Positions 17,099 through 27,298 are shown, counted from the stretch's first letter. The stretch is DNA of 45,155 bases from Crocinitomicaceae bacterium (GCA_030727405.1 JANRBR010000001.1:1-45155), one strand, 5' to 3'. Numbers and translations: made by a program. Notes: generated from the sequence alone by a model not told the origin.

Positions 17099-19405
17099 TT
17101 ATAAATCATACTGTAATTGAAGTGTAAAATTTCTGGGTGCTTGAAGGTCTCCTGGACGGGAAGCATATTCTGCATTCAAGAAGTTATTTGCAATGAAATT
17201 GACTTTCACTCCTGCTTTGATTTCGTAACTCAGACGTGCATCAAAAACAAAAACACCATTGTTAAATTGTTGGCGATAATGTTGCATGCCAACGAGTAAT
17301 TCCGTTCCCAAAACCCCTAATTCAAATGCACGGTCAATGTTTTTCATGAAACTATTGTAGCGCATGGAAGCACCGATGCTCCATTTTTTAAATGACACTT
17401 GAATATCAGCTTTTGCTAAATGATTGAATCGATATTTCAACATGTTTGATGAGGTATCTGAAAAGGATGATCGGTAGATTGGATCGTTGTTTAAACTAAT
17501 TGGATTCATGTAAGTATACCCCAATAAAGAAACCACTTCGACGTTTCCGATTTTACCTGTACTATTGAACGAAAATTCCAATCCTGTTATTCTTGCTTTT
17601 TCTGCATTTTGGGCTTGAAAACCAACCCAATTGTATAGGTAATTGATGGCATTTGGATCATTTGTTTGGAGTGTTGCCATGGTGTCAGGCTTATAAATTC
17701 CGAAAGAGAATTCGGTCATATTGCTGTATTGATTGACAAATCCCGCGACATCAAACATGCCCATCCATTTTCCCAATTTAATGATTTGCTTCCATCCTAT
17801 TTCGCTGTTCCAACCTGTTTCTGCACGCAAATCTGGGTTTCTGAAAATTCTTACCCCGCCGACAGAAGCAGAAACATATCGCTCTGCAACAGAAGGAAAA
17901 CGAATTCCTTGTCCAAATGACGCCCTTAAATGCGACGCTTTATTGATGGCATAATGTGTTCCTAAGCGAATAATTGGGTAAACCGGAGATGTGAATTTAT
18001 CTGAAATCACCCATCTGGAATCAGGTTTGGCTTGGTCCAATTGACAAAATTCAAGGCGAAGTCCAGCTGTAATGTCCCATTTTTTTAGCTTCGTTTCCAA
18101 TTGATGGTAAAGGGCTAAATTTTGACTCACATGATTATCAAAGACGTAACTCGTAATTTTATTGGTCATGTTAGTCAAACCAGTAATGAGGTTGGTGTTT
18201 CTAATCTTTTTTTGAATGCTATAATCGGCATAGTACATTTCGGCAAGTGAAGCATCGTAAACTTTGTCCGAATTCCCTGTTGTTACGAGGTAATATCGTG
18301 TGCGCAAGTGATGTAAATTGTCGTGTTTATCGATGAACTTTAGGTATGGATCCACATTTAGGCGCACTGCACGTTGGCGACTAAGGGTATTCTCTAAGGC
18401 TTGGTATCCCATGGAGTCGTTTTTCCATAAGATAAAAATGCCTTTGTCTTGCCACTGAAATTGGTAACTCATCCCCATTTTCATTTTTGGGTATTTTTTT
18501 GAGAAGTAATACAAAGAACCATTGATGCGTGCGCGTTTTTCGTCGTTTCCTTCTCGGTAGCCTTCATCTAATAGTCCGTTCACTCCAATGGTATAACCCC
18601 ATCTTCCTTTTGATTTTCCGTAATACACATCGAGCAAATGATTTGTTGGATTTCTGTCCCACCAGGTCATGGAGCTACGTTTTGGGTCTCCATATACACC
18701 AGACTGGTATTTCATCGTAAGATGTCCCTCCGGTTTTGCTTCTTTTTCGGTGAGTGCGATGATTCCGTTCAAGGCCCCACTTCCATAAAGTACCGACGAT
18801 GCTCCTTTCAAAATTTCAATTTGCGATGCTTGCTCCATGGGTACAGCATTCCATTTGACATCTCCGACATCTGGCGAAAGCATGGGGATTCCATTCCATA
18901 AAAGCATGACGCGACTTCCGGCACCATAGGCATATCCTCCTCCACCACGAATGCTTACTTGACCATCCATGGTAAAAACTCCTGGACTTTGATTTACCGC
19001 TTGTTCTAGGTTGGTAAATCCTTTATTCGCAATCAAGGCAGGCTTTAATATTTCCATTGAAATCGGAATGTCCTCAATGTTTTGATTCCGTTTTCCTGAT
19101 GATACTACGACTGTTTTAATATCCAAAGAAATGACCTTAAGCAACATGCTTGCATTTCCCAGTTGCTGAATTCGAAGGGAATCTACTTGATACCCTTTTT
19201 TCTTAAAATAAAGTGTGACCGGCAATTTTTTTACATCAATAATGAAGGTTCCATATGGATTGGTTTCCGACCGTTCGTTTTCGGAGGAACTTACCACCAC
19301 TCCTGGAAGTGCCATCTTTGAATCTTCATCAATAACGACACCTTGTAATTGTGCAAATATGGAATAATGAAAAAGGCAAAAAAGTAAAAAAATGTGATTT
19401 TTCAT
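17099..19405 (-). CDS. TonB-dependent outer-membrane receptor, copy 2
   Basis: A 768-residue paralogue of the receptor at 14650-17034, in tandem with 64 bases between. It has a signal peptide (about 1-18, ending IFAQ), a regulatory-like beta domain, a plug with the same SPGVFTMDGQVSIRGG and ILKGASSVLYGSGALNGII motifs, and a barrel with nearly identical strands such as LGYTYMNPISLNN and SIGASMRYNSFMKNIDR. The N-terminal domain and extracellular loops differ most, so ligands may differ. It ends in L (LQLQYDL), not the usual terminal aromatic. No terminator separates the pair. Confidence 0.9.
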   Translation of the reverse strand: MKNHIFLLFCLFHYSIFAQLQGVVIDEDSKMALPGVVVSSSENERSETNPYGTFIIDVKKLPVTLYFKKKGYQVDSLRIQQLGNASMLLKVISLDIKTVVVSSGKRNQNIEDIPISMEILKPALIANKGFTNLEQAVNQSPGVFTMDGQVSIRGGGGYAYGAGSRVMLLWNGIPMLSPDVGDVKWNAVPMEQASQIEILKGASSVLYGSGALNGIIALTEKEAKPEGHLTMKYQSGVYGDPKRSSMTWWDRNPTNHLLDVYYGKSKGRWGYTIGVNGLLDEGYREGNDEKRARINGSLYYFSKKYPKMKMGMSYQFQWQDKGIFILWKNDSMGYQALENTLSRQRAVRLNVDPYLKFIDKHDNLHHLRTRYYLVTTGNSDKVYDASLAEMYYADYSIQKKIRNTNLITGLTNMTNKITSYVFDNHVSQNLALYHQLETKLKKWDITAGLRLEFCQLDQAKPDSRWVISDKFTSPVYPIIRLGTHYAINKASHLRASFGQGIRFPSVAERYVSASVGGVRIFRNPDLRAETGWNSEIGWKQIIKLGKWMGMFDVAGFVNQYSNMTEFSFGIYKPDTMATLQTNDPNAINYLYNWVGFQAQNAEKARITGLEFSFNSTGKIGNVEVVSLLGYTYMNPISLNNDPIYRSSFSDTSSNMLKYRFNHLAKADIQVSFKKWSIGASMRYNSFMKNIDRAFELGVLGTELLVGMQHYRQQFNNGVFVFDARLSYEIKAGVKVNFIANNFLNAEYASRPGDLQAPRNFTLQLQYDL

Positions 19406-19467
19406 GCTAAAAAGCCTGGTGTTTTTTATTAACTTAATGTAACGAAACTAATCATTTTTTTGAATTT

Positions 19468-20571
19468 ATGTCAATTGAACTGTACAAAATCGCCTTTGGA
19501 CAATTGAAAGGAATTGGTCCTTCAAGAGCGAGCAAAATATTAGGAAAACTTTCATCCTTAGCGGATTTTTTTTCATTCTCAGAACGCGAACTTTACATAC
19601 AAACCGGTATTGCTCGTTCCATTCTGAAAGAAATGAGGCGAGATGAGGCGAAATTAAAAGCAGAGCAGCAACTTGTATTTAACGAAAAGAATGATGTTCA
19701 AACACATTTTTTTATGGATGAAAACTATCCGAGAAGGTTGAGGCAATGTCCAGATGCACCCATCGTGCTTTTTTCAAAAGGAGTGACAGACTTGAATCGA
19801 CCAAAGATTGTATCCATTGTCGGAACTAGGAATCAGACGGAATATGGAAGAGGACTTACGAATGAATTATTAAGCAGCATTGAATCCTTAGATTTAACCG
19901 TTATAAGTGGACTTGCCTATGGAGTTGACATTCACGTTCACGAAACGTGCATTGAAAAAAGCATCTATAATTTGGGGGTTTTTGGCCATAGTTTAGACCG
20001 CATTTATCCCTATCAACATCGAAAAATAGCTCAAAAAATGCTGGAGAATGGTGGCTGGATCAGTGAATTCATTGTTGGAACGCAACCGGACCGCATGAAT
20101 TTCCCGATGAGAAACCGGATCATTGCAGGGATGTCAGATGCCATCGTAGTGATTGAGAGTAAAAGAAAGGGCGGATCAATGATTACGGCGGAATTAGGAA
20201 ACGATTATAACCGAGATGTATTTGCTTTCCCGGGTAGTGTTCACCATGAAGAGTCAGAAGGATGTAATTGGTTGATCCAAAAGCAAAAAGCCCATTTGAT
20301 TCAGAATGGAGCGGATTTTCTCACATGGATGAATTGGGGAAATGCACTACAGAAAAAACAAATTCAGTTGTTTCCTGAATTAGATTCCAATGAAAAACAG
20401 GTGTACGAATGTTTAATGAAAATGAAGGAGGCACATGTTGACCGAATTGCAATGAGTTGTCAACTTAGCACTTCCCAAATAAATGTGTTGCTTTTTCAAC
20501 TTGAAATGAAAAACATGGTGCGTGGAATTTCTGGAAATAGGTACCAATTAGTCTGGCAAAATTGTGCTTAG
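19468..20571 (+). CDS. dprA: DNA-processing protein DprA (DNA uptake / recombination mediator)
   Basis: DprA loads RecA on incoming single-stranded DNA during natural transformation. The 367-residue protein has an N-terminal SAM/HhH-like region (LKGIGPSRASKIL at about 13-25), a Rossmann fold with SIVGTRNQTEYG, SGLAYGVDIHVHE, and the ssDNA-binding DRMNFPMRNRIIAG, then VFAFPGS. A C-terminal winged-helix (about 300-365) is present. Length fits the family. Its final 24 bases overlap the convergent dgkA. com genes are not in the window, so competence cannot be concluded from this gene alone. Confidence 0.93.
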   Translation: MSIELYKIAFGQLKGIGPSRASKILGKLSSLADFFSFSERELYIQTGIARSILKEMRRDEAKLKAEQQLVFNEKNDVQTHFFMDENYPRRLRQCPDAPIVLFSKGVTDLNRPKIVSIVGTRNQTEYGRGLTNELLSSIESLDLTVISGLAYGVDIHVHETCIEKSIYNLGVFGHSLDRIYPYQHRKIAQKMLENGGWISEFIVGTQPDRMNFPMRNRIIAGMSDAIVVIESKRKGGSMITAELGNDYNRDVFAFPGSVHHEESEGCNWLIQKQKAHLIQNGADFLTWMNWGNALQKKQIQLFPELDSNEKQVYECLMKMKEAHVDRIAMSCQLSTSQINVLLFQLEMKNMVRGISGNRYQLVWQNCA

Positions 20572-20916
20572 ATGTGGCCAAAAAACAAGCAGTGCAACGA
20601 TCAACGAAAAGATGCTGGCAATTAATACCGCAGCAGCTGAAATGTCCTTGAGTAGTTTAATTCTTGGATGGTATTCGGTGGTATGTAAATCGGCAAGAAC
20701 CTCCATACTTGTATTTACCGCTTCCAAGGATAACACCAATGTTGCTGAAACAAGGATCCAAAGCCATTCATGTGCCGTTAATTTTAACAAACATCCAAGG
20801 ATCAAAGCAATCGTAAAAAGAAGAAATTGTATCCGTGCATTTCTGCTTTCCGTGAAAAGGGTTTTTATTCCGACCATTGCTGTTTTCAATGAGGAAAAAA
20901 AGTTTGTATGTTTCAT
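20548..20916 (-). CDS. dgkA: Diacylglycerol / undecaprenol kinase family protein
   Basis: A small integral membrane kinase of 122 residues with three hydrophobic helices (about 30-46, 50-68 and 92-113). The family signature LSLEAVNTSMEVLADL (with E and N of the catalytic EAxNT motif) and KDISAAAVLIAS are visible. Enzymes of this family phosphorylate diacylglycerol or undecaprenol with ATP in the inner membrane; Gram-positive-like short forms often prefer undecaprenol, so the substrate here is uncertain. It overlaps the 3' end of dprA by 24 bases, tail to tail, and runs divergently from the metH riboswitch. Confidence 0.85.
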   Translation of the reverse strand: MKHTNFFSSLKTAMVGIKTLFTESRNARIQFLLFTIALILGCLLKLTAHEWLWILVSATLVLSLEAVNTSMEVLADLHTTEYHPRIKLLKDISAAAVLIASIFSLIVALLVFWPHLSTILPD

Positions 20917-20950
20917 GGGATTGAAATTAGTTAAAAAAGGAAAAATGACG

Positions 20951-20958
20951 TAATTTTG
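20951..20958 (+). promoter_or_regulatory. -7 box for the metH operon
   Basis: The plus strand reads TAATTTTG, an exact TAnnTTTG match, 21 bases before the 5' strand of riboswitch helix P1. A transcript starting near 20963 would contain the whole aptamer. Confidence 0.6.
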
Positions 20959-20979
20959 TGGTCACGTTCATTTAAATAA

Positions 20980-21081
20980 ACTTATAAAGAAAGGTGGAGG
21001 GACTGGCCCTATGAAACCTTGGCAACCTGCCTCTTTGGAAAAGGTGCCAAATCCGATTCCTATTTAAGGGAAAAGATAAGT
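20980..21081 (+). ncRNA. SAM-I (S-box) riboswitch upstream of metH
   Basis: A SAM aptamer is recognisable from conserved segments: AGGTGGAGGGACTGGCCC, ATGAAACC, GGCAACC and GGTGCCAA, in the right order, closed by P1 (ACTTAT at 20980-20985 with ATAAGT at 21076-21081). It lies 46 bases before the first metH gene, which makes the methyl-acceptor product that becomes SAM, so feedback control is expected. The expression platform is not a clear terminator: a short hairpin GAAACA/TGTTTC (21083-21099) follows P1, with no T run directly after it. Confidence 0.93.
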
Positions 21082-21127
21082 AGAAACATCCGCTGTTTCC
21101 GACACATTTCTTTGTTTTATCACACAT

Positions 21128-22114
21128 ATGAAAAGCGTATTAGAAACAGCATTAGCAAACCGAATTTTAGTTTTAGACGGGGCCATGGGTACCATGATTC
21201 AACGCCATGCATTGGAAGAATTTGATTTTCGAGAAGGGGCATTTGAAGACCATGAAAAACCGCTAAAAGGAAACAATGATTTACTGTCCATTACAAGGCC
21301 TGAAATCATTAAAGACATTCATCGTCAATATTTGGCTGCCGGTGCGGATATTATAGAAACGAATACGTTCTCCGGAACTACGATTGCTCAGGCAGATTAT
21401 GGCTTGGAAGACGCCGTATATCAGATCAATTTTCAAAGCGCCAAAATCGCCAAAGAAGTGTGTTCCGAATTTACCGATAGGCCTCGGTTCGTTGCCGGAT
21501 CGATCGGTCCAACAAATCGAACAGCTTCCATTTCACCAGATGTCAATGATCCGGGATTTCGAGCAGTCAGTTTTGATGACCTCGTGCTTGCTTACAAGCA
21601 ACAAGTGAATGCCCTGATGGACGGAGGAGTCGATACCTTATTAGTGGAAACCATTTTTGACACATTGAATGCCAAAGCGGCACTTTTTGCCATTGACGAA
21701 GTCTTTGAAGAAAGGGAAATGAAACTACCAATCATGGTCTCAGGGACCATAACGGATCAAAGCGGGAGAACATTAACTGGACAAACAACCGAAGCGTTTT
21801 TAATTTCGCTTTCCCATATGCCCTTGCTTTCCATCGGTTTAAATTGCGCTTTAGGAGCATCCATGATGCGTCCCTATTTGCAGATTTTGAACGAAAAATC
21901 TTCCTTTGCCGTGAGTGCACATCCTAATGCCGGACTTCCAAATGAATTTGGTCAATACGAAGAAAGTCCTGAACAAATGGCGAATCAAATTAAAACATTT
22001 CTTGACGAAGGCTTAGTAAACATTATTGGTGGGTGTTGCGGGACTACACCTGCACACATCAAAGCCATCGCTGATGTAGCAAAAAATTATCAACCTCGCC
22101 CCTTAAACGCCTAA
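21128..22114 (+). CDS. metH: Methionine synthase N-terminal part: homocysteine S-methyltransferase domain
   Basis: The 328-residue protein is the homocysteine-binding (betaine-homocysteine-methyltransferase-like) barrel of cobalamin-dependent methionine synthase as a separate gene. It shows [12 protein letters not shown] at about 14-25, [16 protein letters not shown], and the zinc ligands C240 (GLNCALG), C303 and C304 (GGCCGTTP). The remaining domains follow in the next gene, 14 bases downstream. Together they give about 1215 residues, near full-length MetH. I see this as the usual split form in the phylum, not a recent nonsense mutation. It is controlled by the SAM riboswitch in front. Confidence 0.93.
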   Translation: MKSVLETALANRILVLDGAMGTMIQRHALEEFDFREGAFEDHEKPLKGNNDLLSITRPEIIKDIHRQYLAAGADIIETNTFSGTTIAQADYGLEDAVYQINFQSAKIAKEVCSEFTDRPRFVAGSIGPTNRTASISPDVNDPGFRAVSFDDLVLAYKQQVNALMDGGVDTLLVETIFDTLNAKAALFAIDEVFEEREMKLPIMVSGTITDQSGRTLTGQTTEAFLISLSHMPLLSIGLNCALGASMMRPYLQILNEKSSFAVSAHPNAGLPNEFGQYEESPEQMANQIKTFLDEGLVNIIGGCCGTTPAHIKAIADVAKNYQPRPLNA

Positions 22115-22128
22115 CTCGCTTATTGTTT

Positions 22129-24792
22129 ATGTTAAAATCATTGAAATTATCTGGACTTGAGCCACTTATCGTAAGTTTTGAAAGTAACTTTATCAATATT
22201 GGGGAACGCACAAATGTGACCGGATCTCGTGCTTTTTTGCGCATGATCCAAGAAGGTGATTTCGATGCAGCTGTCGCTGTCGCACGCGAACAAGTGGAAG
22301 GCGGTGCACAGATCATCGACATCAACATGGACGAGGGAATGATTGATGGGAAGGAAGCTATGGTGCGGTTCCTGAACCTCATCGCAGCCGAACCAGACAT
22401 CGCTCGTGTCCCAATCATGATCGACAGTTCGAAGTGGGAAATCATCGAAGCTGGGTTGAAGTGCATTCAAGGCAAAGGAGTGGTAAATTCCATTTCCCTG
22501 AAAGAAGGAGAAGCGAATTTCATTGAACAAGCAAAAAAAATAAAACGTTACGGTGCCGCGGTCATTGTCATGGCATTTGACGAACAAGGTCAGGCAGATA
22601 GTTTTGAACGACGCGTGGAAATATGCCAACGATCCTATGATATTCTGACGAAGACCGTTCAGTTTCCATGCGAAGACATCATTTTCGATCCTAATATTTT
22701 CCCTGTTGCCACAGGAATGGAGGAACACAACAATAATGCACTCGATTTCTTTAAAGCTTGTCAATGGATTCGTACGAACTTACCTGGAGCACACGTAAGT
22801 GGTGGTGTTTCGAATGTTTCCTTTTCCTTTAGAGGAAACAACAAGGTGAGGGAAGCCATGCACTCCGCTTTTCTTTATCACGCCATTGCACACGGTATGG
22901 ACATGGGGATTGTCAATCCAAGCATGTTGGAAGTCTACAGCGACATTGATTCTCAATTATTGATGTATGTCGAAGATGTGCTATTAAACCGTCGTCCTGA
23001 AGCGACCGAACGCTTATTAGAATTAGCTGAAACAGTGAAGGGAGATGGCAAGAAAAAAGAAATCGATTTATCTTGGAGAAATGCTTCAGTCAAAGAGCGA
23101 TTATCCCACGCATTAGTCAAAGGGATTGTCGAATTCATCGATGAAGACGTCGAAGAATGCCGTCATTTATTTGAACGACCAATTGAAGTGATTGAAGGAC
23201 CATTAATGGATGGAATGAATACGGTCGGAGATCTTTTTGGAAGCGGAAAAATGTTTCTTCCTCAAGTGGTTAAGTCCGCCCGAGTGATGAAAAAAGCCGT
23301 CGCATACCTACTCCCATACATTGAAGCGGAGAAAGATGGAAAGAGTTCATTTGCTGGAAAAATTCTCATGGCAACGGTCAAAGGAGATGTACACGACATC
23401 GGGAAAAACATTGTAGGCGTTGTTCTTGCCTGCAACAACTATGAAGTCATTGATATGGGGGTGATGGTTCCGGCAGAAAAAATCATTCAAAAAGCGATCG
23501 AAGAAAAGGTCGATGTCATTGGCTTGAGCGGACTCATTACACCAAGTTTAGATGAAATGGTTCACATGGCCAAAGAAATGGAGCGTGCAGGATTAAACAT
23601 CCCATTACTTATTGGTGGTGCTACGACATCCAAAGTACATACCGCTGTAAAAATTGATCAATATTATCAATTAGGTCAAGCCGTTCATGTCTTAGATGCT
23701 TCTCGTTCAGTAACAGTAGTAGAAAGTTTACTTGGACCTAAAAAAGATGCGTTTATTGCTCAATTGAAAGATGAATATAGTCGCTTGCGGACGCATCATG
23801 AAAAACACCGCGCATCGAAGGAATTATTGACCATTGCTGATGCCCGTGCGAATAAACTATCCCTTGATTTTTCTCAAGGTCAAATCGCTTTGCCTCAGAA
23901 ACCAGGCATCCATCAATTGGATGTTCCACTTGAAAAAATTGTTCCATACATTGATTGGACACCCTTTTTTCAAACGTGGGAACTGCACGGCAAATTTCCA
24001 TCCATATTAAAGGATGAAGTTGTTGGCGTAGAAGCAACAAAACTGTTTGAAGATGCGCAACAAATGTTGCACACAATGGTCCATGAAAATTGGGTGAAGG
24101 CAAAGGCTGTTTTTGGTATTTTTCCAGCTCAATCATGTGGTGATGACATTGAAATTCAGCACTCCTTAAAAGGTGCAGACTCGTTCATTTATCAACGCAC
24201 ATTGAGGCAACAAACCAAAAAAGCGAGCGGACAAGCGAATTTGGCACTGTCAGACTTCATCGCTCCAAAAGAAAGTGGGCAGCAAGATTACATCGGTGCT
24301 TTTGTTGTTACAACTGGAATAGGACTGGAAGAACATGTCAATCGATTTGAAGAGGATCACGACGATTATAGTTCAATTATGGTAAAAGCTCTAGCGGATC
24401 GCCTTGCGGAAGGATTGGCAGAATACCTTCACTTGTTAGTTCGAACAGAATATTGGGGCTATGAGTCTGCTGATACGTTTAGCAATGATGAACTCATTCA
24501 AGAGAAATATCGGGGCATTCGGCCTGCTCCTGGTTATCCGGCGTGTCCGGATCACTTAGAGAAAAATACCATTTTCCAATTGTTGAGCGCTACAGATGCC
24601 ATAGGTGTATCTTTAACAGAAAGTTTGGCGATGAGTCCTGCATCATCTGTTAGTGGTTGGTATTTTGCACACCCAGACGCCAAGTATTTTGGACTTGGAA
24701 AAGTAACTGATGAACAAATAAGGGACATCGCTCAACGTAAAAATGAACCATACGAAACAATCGCTCGATGGTATTCGTCCATTCTTGTTTAG
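22129..24792 (+). CDS. metH: Methionine synthase C-terminal part: pterin-, B12-binding and activation domains
   Basis: The 887-residue protein holds the methyltetrahydrofolate-binding barrel ([16 protein letters not shown] near residue 21), the B12 cap region (about 320-405), the cobalamin domain with GDVHDIG (D420, His422 as lower cobalt ligand, G425), [11 protein letters not shown] and GGATTSKVH, and the SAM-dependent reactivation domain (about 560-887, including [14 protein letters not shown]). A TTG two codons upstream is possible, but the ATG at 22129 is preferred. It transfers the methyl group from methyl-THF through cob(I)alamin to homocysteine held by the partner protein. Its end overlaps rnhA by 4 bases. 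Confidence 0.94.
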   Translation: MLKSLKLSGLEPLIVSFESNFINIGERTNVTGSRAFLRMIQEGDFDAAVAVAREQVEGGAQIIDINMDEGMIDGKEAMVRFLNLIAAEPDIARVPIMIDSSKWEIIEAGLKCIQGKGVVNSISLKEGEANFIEQAKKIKRYGAAVIVMAFDEQGQADSFERRVEICQRSYDILTKTVQFPCEDIIFDPNIFPVATGMEEHNNNALDFFKACQWIRTNLPGAHVSGGVSNVSFSFRGNNKVREAMHSAFLYHAIAHGMDMGIVNPSMLEVYSDIDSQLLMYVEDVLLNRRPEATERLLELAETVKGDGKKKEIDLSWRNASVKERLSHALVKGIVEFIDEDVEECRHLFERPIEVIEGPLMDGMNTVGDLFGSGKMFLPQVVKSARVMKKAVAYLLPYIEAEKDGKSSFAGKILMATVKGDVHDIGKNIVGVVLACNNYEVIDMGVMVPAEKIIQKAIEEKVDVIGLSGLITPSLDEMVHMAKEMERAGLNIPLLIGGATTSKVHTAVKIDQYYQLGQAVHVLDASRSVTVVESLLGPKKDAFIAQLKDEYSRLRTHHEKHRASKELLTIADARANKLSLDFSQGQIALPQKPGIHQLDVPLEKIVPYIDWTPFFQTWELHGKFPSILKDEVVGVEATKLFEDAQQMLHTMVHENWVKAKAVFGIFPAQSCGDDIEIQHSLKGADSFIYQRTLRQQTKKASGQANLALSDFIAPKESGQQDYIGAFVVTTGIGLEEHVNRFEEDHDDYSSIMVKALADRLAEGLAEYLHLLVRTEYWGYESADTFSNDELIQEKYRGIRPAPGYPACPDHLEKNTIFQLLSATDAIGVSLTESLAMSPASSVSGWYFAHPDAKYFGLGKVTDEQIRDIAQRKNEPYETIARWYSSILV

Positions 24793-25250
24793 TGTTCTTC
24801 GCTTTCAAAAACCGCATCGATGGCATGAGGACCTTTTATTGCAGCTTGCACCGCTAGTTCATCGCAACGTTCATTTTCTGGATGACCAGCATGACCTTTT
24901 ACCCAAACGTATTTGATTTTAAATCGACTATGAGATTTCAGGTATCGAAGCCATAAATCTTTGTTCTTTTTATCTTTGAAATCCTTTTTTACCCAACCGA
25001 ATACCCAACCTTTGGTAATGGAATCAATGACGTATTTTGAATCTGAATAAACCGTGACAGGGTATTTATCTGATTTTATATGCTCCAAAGCAACACAAAC
25101 AGCCATGAGTTCCATTCGATTGTTGGTCGTTTTGCGAAAACCAGCCGATAGTTCTTTTCGTTGATGTCCAAAAATGAGAATGGCTCCATAACCTCCTGGA
25201 CCAGGATTGCCGCGCGATGAGCCATCGGTAAAAACCTTAATTTCTGACAT
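24789..25250 (-). CDS. rnhA: Ribonuclease HI
   Basis: Cleaves the RNA strand of RNA-DNA hybrids, clearing R-loops and primers. The 153-residue protein has the catalytic set D9 ([12 protein letters not shown]), E47 (NNRMELMAV), D70 (VYSDSKYV), H119 ([14 protein letters not shown]) and D129. The basic handle region is present ([16 protein letters not shown]). Its ATG overlaps the stop of the YdeI-like gene by one base (TAATG). Its own stop overlaps that of metH on the other strand. Confidence 0.95.
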   Translation of the reverse strand: MSEIKVFTDGSSRGNPGPGGYGAILIFGHQRKELSAGFRKTTNNRMELMAVCVALEHIKSDKYPVTVYSDSKYVIDSITKGWVFGWVKKDFKDKKNKDLWLRYLKSHSRFKIKYVWVKGHAGHPENERCDELAVQAAIKGPHAIDAVFESEEH

Positions 25251-25867
25251 TATTTTTTAGTGTATTTCCAATGCAAAGATTTTCCTTCTTTCAGGTTCTC
25301 TAACATTGCGTTGATTCGATTCGTTTTCGTTACTTCGGTTTTGGCTGCATCAATCCATGTGACATATTCCTTTCGCTGGGAAGGACTCAGTTGATCAAAG
25401 GAAGCAGACTCCATTACCTTATCCGTAAAAAGTTGAGGAAAATCAATACTTGACTGATCCCAGACTTTTCGTTTTGTCGCTTTTTCGGGGGAATTGACAC
25501 CTGTTTTACCGGAACATTCGATTGACTCTAAAATGTACGCCGTGAGTATTTCACGATCAGGTAATTGCGCTAAAGAAGTGATTTTACCCAAACTCCCCAT
25601 GGCTGTTTTTCCAATTTTCTCTAGAGTATGGTGTTCATCTTTCAATTCAGTAGCTAACCAAAAGCCAAACGTACAATGGTGCTTAAACGCGCTAAAAGAA
25701 CAAATGATTTTGCCTTGATACGTATAGGTAGGAAAACTCCATTTCCATGTTTCCGTCAGTAAGGGATGTGCGGCATGAACGATGGACCTTAATTCGATTA
25801 AAATCGGACGTGCGAAATCGGCAGATTTCTCAATGAATGCATCAACACGTGGATCTTTTTCCATCAT
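25250..25867 (-). CDS. YdeI/OmpD-associated family protein with DUF1801-like domain
   Basis: A 205-residue cytosolic-looking protein. The N-terminal half (about 1-115) resembles the DUF1801 / frataxin-like YdhG fold (VDAFIEKSADFARPILIELRSIV, then KWSFPTYTYQGKIICSF). The C-terminal half (about 140-200) is the YdeI/OmpD-associated helical domain (FDQLSPSQRKEYVTWIDAAKTEVTK). The family has been linked to peptide or bacteriocin tolerance, but the biochemical function is unknown. Two ATG codons in a row start at 25867; the first is adjacent to the ruvC stop. It is sandwiched between ruvC and rnhA in one tight operon. Confidence 0.8.
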   Translation of the reverse strand: MMEKDPRVDAFIEKSADFARPILIELRSIVHAAHPLLTETWKWSFPTYTYQGKIICSFSAFKHHCTFGFWLATELKDEHHTLEKIGKTAMGSLGKITSLAQLPDREILTAYILESIECSGKTGVNSPEKATKRKVWDQSSIDFPQLFTDKVMESASFDQLSPSQRKEYVTWIDAAKTEVTKTNRINAMLENLKEGKSLHWKYTKK

Positions 25868-26428
25868 TTATTTCGATTTCAAGCGCTTAGGGTTTTGACT
25901 TAAAAAAGCGGTCCAGGAATCTCCTTTTGTTTTATTGTGTTCTCCAACACCTTTCGAAAAATGGTGGCAAACAGCGACTGCGAGTCCATCCGTGGCATCC
26001 AAATATTTAGGCATGTCTTGAAAATTGAGCATTTTTTGCAGCATTGCCGCCACTTGTTCTTTCGAGGCAGCGCCACTTCCAGTAATGGATTGTTTGATTC
26101 TTCTAGGAGAATATTCCTCAAAAGGAATATTGTGATTGAGGCATGAAGCGATGGCAACACCTTGCGCTCGGCCAAGTTTCAACATGGACTGGACATTCTT
26201 CCCGAAAAAGGGCGCTTCAATCGCCATCTCATCTGGTTTGTATTCTTGAATTAAGCCATTTAAACGGTCCAGAATGCGTTTTAATTTATCCGGTTGATTC
26301 GTCAACTTATTCAATTGAATGATGCCAAAATTCAACATGTGCAATTGATTTTTACGAACATGAATAATTCCATATCCCATAACCGTTGTTCCCGGGTCAA
26401 TTCCAAGTATGATTTTATCTTCCGTCAT
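25868..26428 (-). CDS. ruvC: Crossover junction endodeoxyribonuclease RuvC
   Basis: Resolves Holliday junctions with the RuvAB branch-migration motor. The 186-residue RNase H-fold nuclease has D11 (GIDPGTT), E71 (AIEAPFFGKN) and the D144/D147 pair (DATDGLAVAVCHH), plus the conserved GRAQG helix and YSPRRIKQSITGSG loop. It is a little longer than the E. coli protein at the C-terminus. It is the first gene of ruvC-ydeI-like-rnhA. A near-consensus TAGTTTTA lies upstream, one base off the -7 box. Confidence 0.94.
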   Translation of the reverse strand: MTEDKIILGIDPGTTVMGYGIIHVRKNQLHMLNFGIIQLNKLTNQPDKLKRILDRLNGLIQEYKPDEMAIEAPFFGKNVQSMLKLGRAQGVAIASCLNHNIPFEEYSPRRIKQSITGSGAASKEQVAAMLQKMLNFQDMPKYLDATDGLAVAVCHHFSKGVGEHNKTKGDSWTAFLSQNPKRLKSK

Positions 26429-26493
26429 GGTGCATGGATTCAGGTCTAAAACTACGCATTGTTTATCAAATGAGGACTGATGTCTATGGAAAA

Positions 26494-27219
26494 CTATACG
26501 TTCGAAGAACTAATATTGTCATCACTTACCAATGCATCTCCGCGCATTCGAAGCAATAACTGTATTAATGCCACCACATCTTTCTCACAATAAACCGTGA
26601 TGCGTTTCAAATCATTTTCTTCATAATAAACCCGAGCCACATCCGCACCGGATATATCATCTTTGGGTGTTGGGATATGAAAGACATGGCAGAGCAATGC
26701 CAAGGAAGTAAAAGCTTTGTAATCTCCAAATTTCCAAAGTTCAAGGGTGTCCAAATGATTGACTTCCCAAGGTTTTTTACCCGCAATGTCTAATATTCCA
26801 GGAAGTGGAATGCCATTTATCAGCATACGTCGACAAATATATGGAATGTCAAATTCTTTGGAATTATGGCCGCAAATTACATGATAGGGAGTGTTGTAAT
26901 GATCCTCCAACAACTGCTTAAATTGTTTGAGCAAGGTTTCTTCGTCGTCGTGCGCAAATGATTTTAAACGAATGGTTTTCCCTGTCGAAGCATCACGCAC
27001 CATCCCCACTGAAATACAGATGATTTTACCGAATTCGGCAAGAATCCCGCCTTTTTCGTTGTAAATCATTTCAATGTTCTTCTCTGGACTGACTTGAAAT
27101 CGATTCTTGGCATAAAAAAGTTCTTGACCTTTTTCTTCCAAGTCTTGGTATTGGTAAACTTGAGGAACTGTTTCAATGTCTAGAAAAAGTACTTTGTCAA
27201 ATTGAATTCGCTGTAACAT
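26494..27219 (-). CDS. PolB-like 3'-5' exonuclease (DEDD family)
   Basis: A 241-residue stand-alone exonuclease domain of the type related to the proofreading domain of family B DNA polymerases. Visible motifs are ExoI LFLDIETVPQ (D14, E16), ExoII GHNSKEFDIPYI and ExoIII with YCEKDVVAL near the C-terminus, giving a DEDDy set of acidic residues. No polymerase domain is present. It probably trims 3' ends of DNA in repair; the exact substrate is unknown. It lies upstream of ruvC on the same strand, 65 bases away. Confidence 0.82.
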   Translation of the reverse strand: MLQRIQFDKVLFLDIETVPQVYQYQDLEEKGQELFYAKNRFQVSPEKNIEMIYNEKGGILAEFGKIICISVGMVRDASTGKTIRLKSFAHDDEETLLKQFKQLLEDHYNTPYHVICGHNSKEFDIPYICRRMLINGIPLPGILDIAGKKPWEVNHLDTLELWKFGDYKAFTSLALLCHVFHIPTPKDDISGADVARVYYEENDLKRITVYCEKDVVALIQLLLRMRGDALVSDDNISSSNV

Positions 27220-27298
27220 GTGGTGATAATTTGAAATGAATATACGTGAAAATCTTGATTAATCGGAGTAAAAACGTCATTTTTGCTAAAATTGATAT

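Noticed and set aside
22147..22764. A 205-codon open frame antisense to the metH C-terminal gene
   Set aside because: It is a shadow of a strongly conserved coding region, has Cys/Phe/His-rich composition and no recognisable domain.
21128..24792. metH as a broken pseudogene
   Set aside because: The break is at a domain boundary, both parts are full length with all key residues, and the split form is usual in the phylum.
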